From Basidiobolus ranarum (Eukaryota; Basidiobolomycota; Basidiobolomycetes; Basidiobolales), in NCBI GenBank assembly GCA_040143965.1, contig JASJQH010000203.1:1-21480 (forward strand): a DNA stretch of 21,480 nt, in the 5' to 3' direction. Positions 21,425-21,480 of the stretch are shown here, in pieces. The position numbers were made by a program, and so were the translations under genes. Position 1 is the stretch's first letter. Each line of letters opens with the position of its first letter. The notes beneath the pieces were generated by a model. It had not been told where the DNA came from. It did no database searches and was given only the letters and a program-made list of their open reading frames with translations.

Positions 21425-21480
21425 TTCGTTTTTTTCCTTGACCCTTCCCTCTCCCCTCCCCCTCCCCCTCCCCTTCACTC
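21425..21480. repeat. Pyrimidine-rich tract with CCCCTC repeats
   Basis: Directly after the cysteine-rich protein gene the plus strand is almost pure C and T, with repeated runs of four to five C separated by single T. The other strand therefore has at least four G-runs in close succession, enough for a G-quadruplex. The tract continues to the window edge. Confidence 0.8.

Overview
The window looks like nuclear DNA of a filamentous or early-diverging fungus. Protein genes are split by many short GT-AG introns (about 45-180 nt). The conserved proteins are eukaryotic: a cullin, a 14-3-3 protein, a YEATS-domain protein, a GPI-mannosyltransferase subunit, Tsr3 and a transketolase closest in size to fungal ones. 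There is also a secreted subtilisin, a fungal-type sulfonate/TauD dioxygenase, a decayed Ty1/Copia element and a decayed Fanzor-type (TnpB-related) gene. Fanzor relics, a secreted proteinase K-like protease and an eight-cysteine secreted protein suggest an early-diverging lineage (Mucoromycota or Zoopagomycota), but that is inference and no marker here fixes the phylum.

Layout. 1-600 is gene-free AT-rich DNA. About 603-2558 is a retrotransposon graveyard: the 3' end of a Copia pol gene, its 3' LTR carrying an internal 246-bp duplication, and a separate solo LTR of the same family in the opposite orientation. 2842-4088 (-) is a complete secreted S8 protease with one intron. 4609-4803 (+) is a 195-bp fragment nearly identical to the middle of the complete TauD-family dioxygenase at 5447-6496 (-), in inverted orientation. 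About 7176-8357 (+) is a broken Fanzor-like RNA-guided nuclease gene that still shows all three RuvC motifs. From 8627 to 14298 three housekeeping genes lie on the + strand: a 17-exon CUL1-type cullin, a PIG-X/Pbn1 gene and a YEATS gene of the Yaf9/GAS41 type. TSR3 (14361-16066, 10 exons, one GC-AG intron) and an intronless transketolase (16432-18468) follow on the - strand. An intergenic region of about 0.96 kb with a 36-bp tandem repeat separates transketolase from the divergent 14-3-3 gene (19429-20432, +). The window ends with a small secreted cysteine-rich protein (21055-21402) and a C-rich tract.

Functional picture. The left 8.4 kb is accessory and repeat-laden: a secreted protease, sulfonate use and mobile-element debris. 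The right 13 kb is compact housekeeping DNA: SCF ubiquitin ligase scaffold, GPI anchor synthesis, acetyl-histone reading, 18S rRNA modification, pentose phosphate pathway and phosphoprotein signalling. I see no operon-like relation among these genes. Exon joins were worked out by hand from splice signals, reading-frame continuity and remembered family patterns; no alignment was run.
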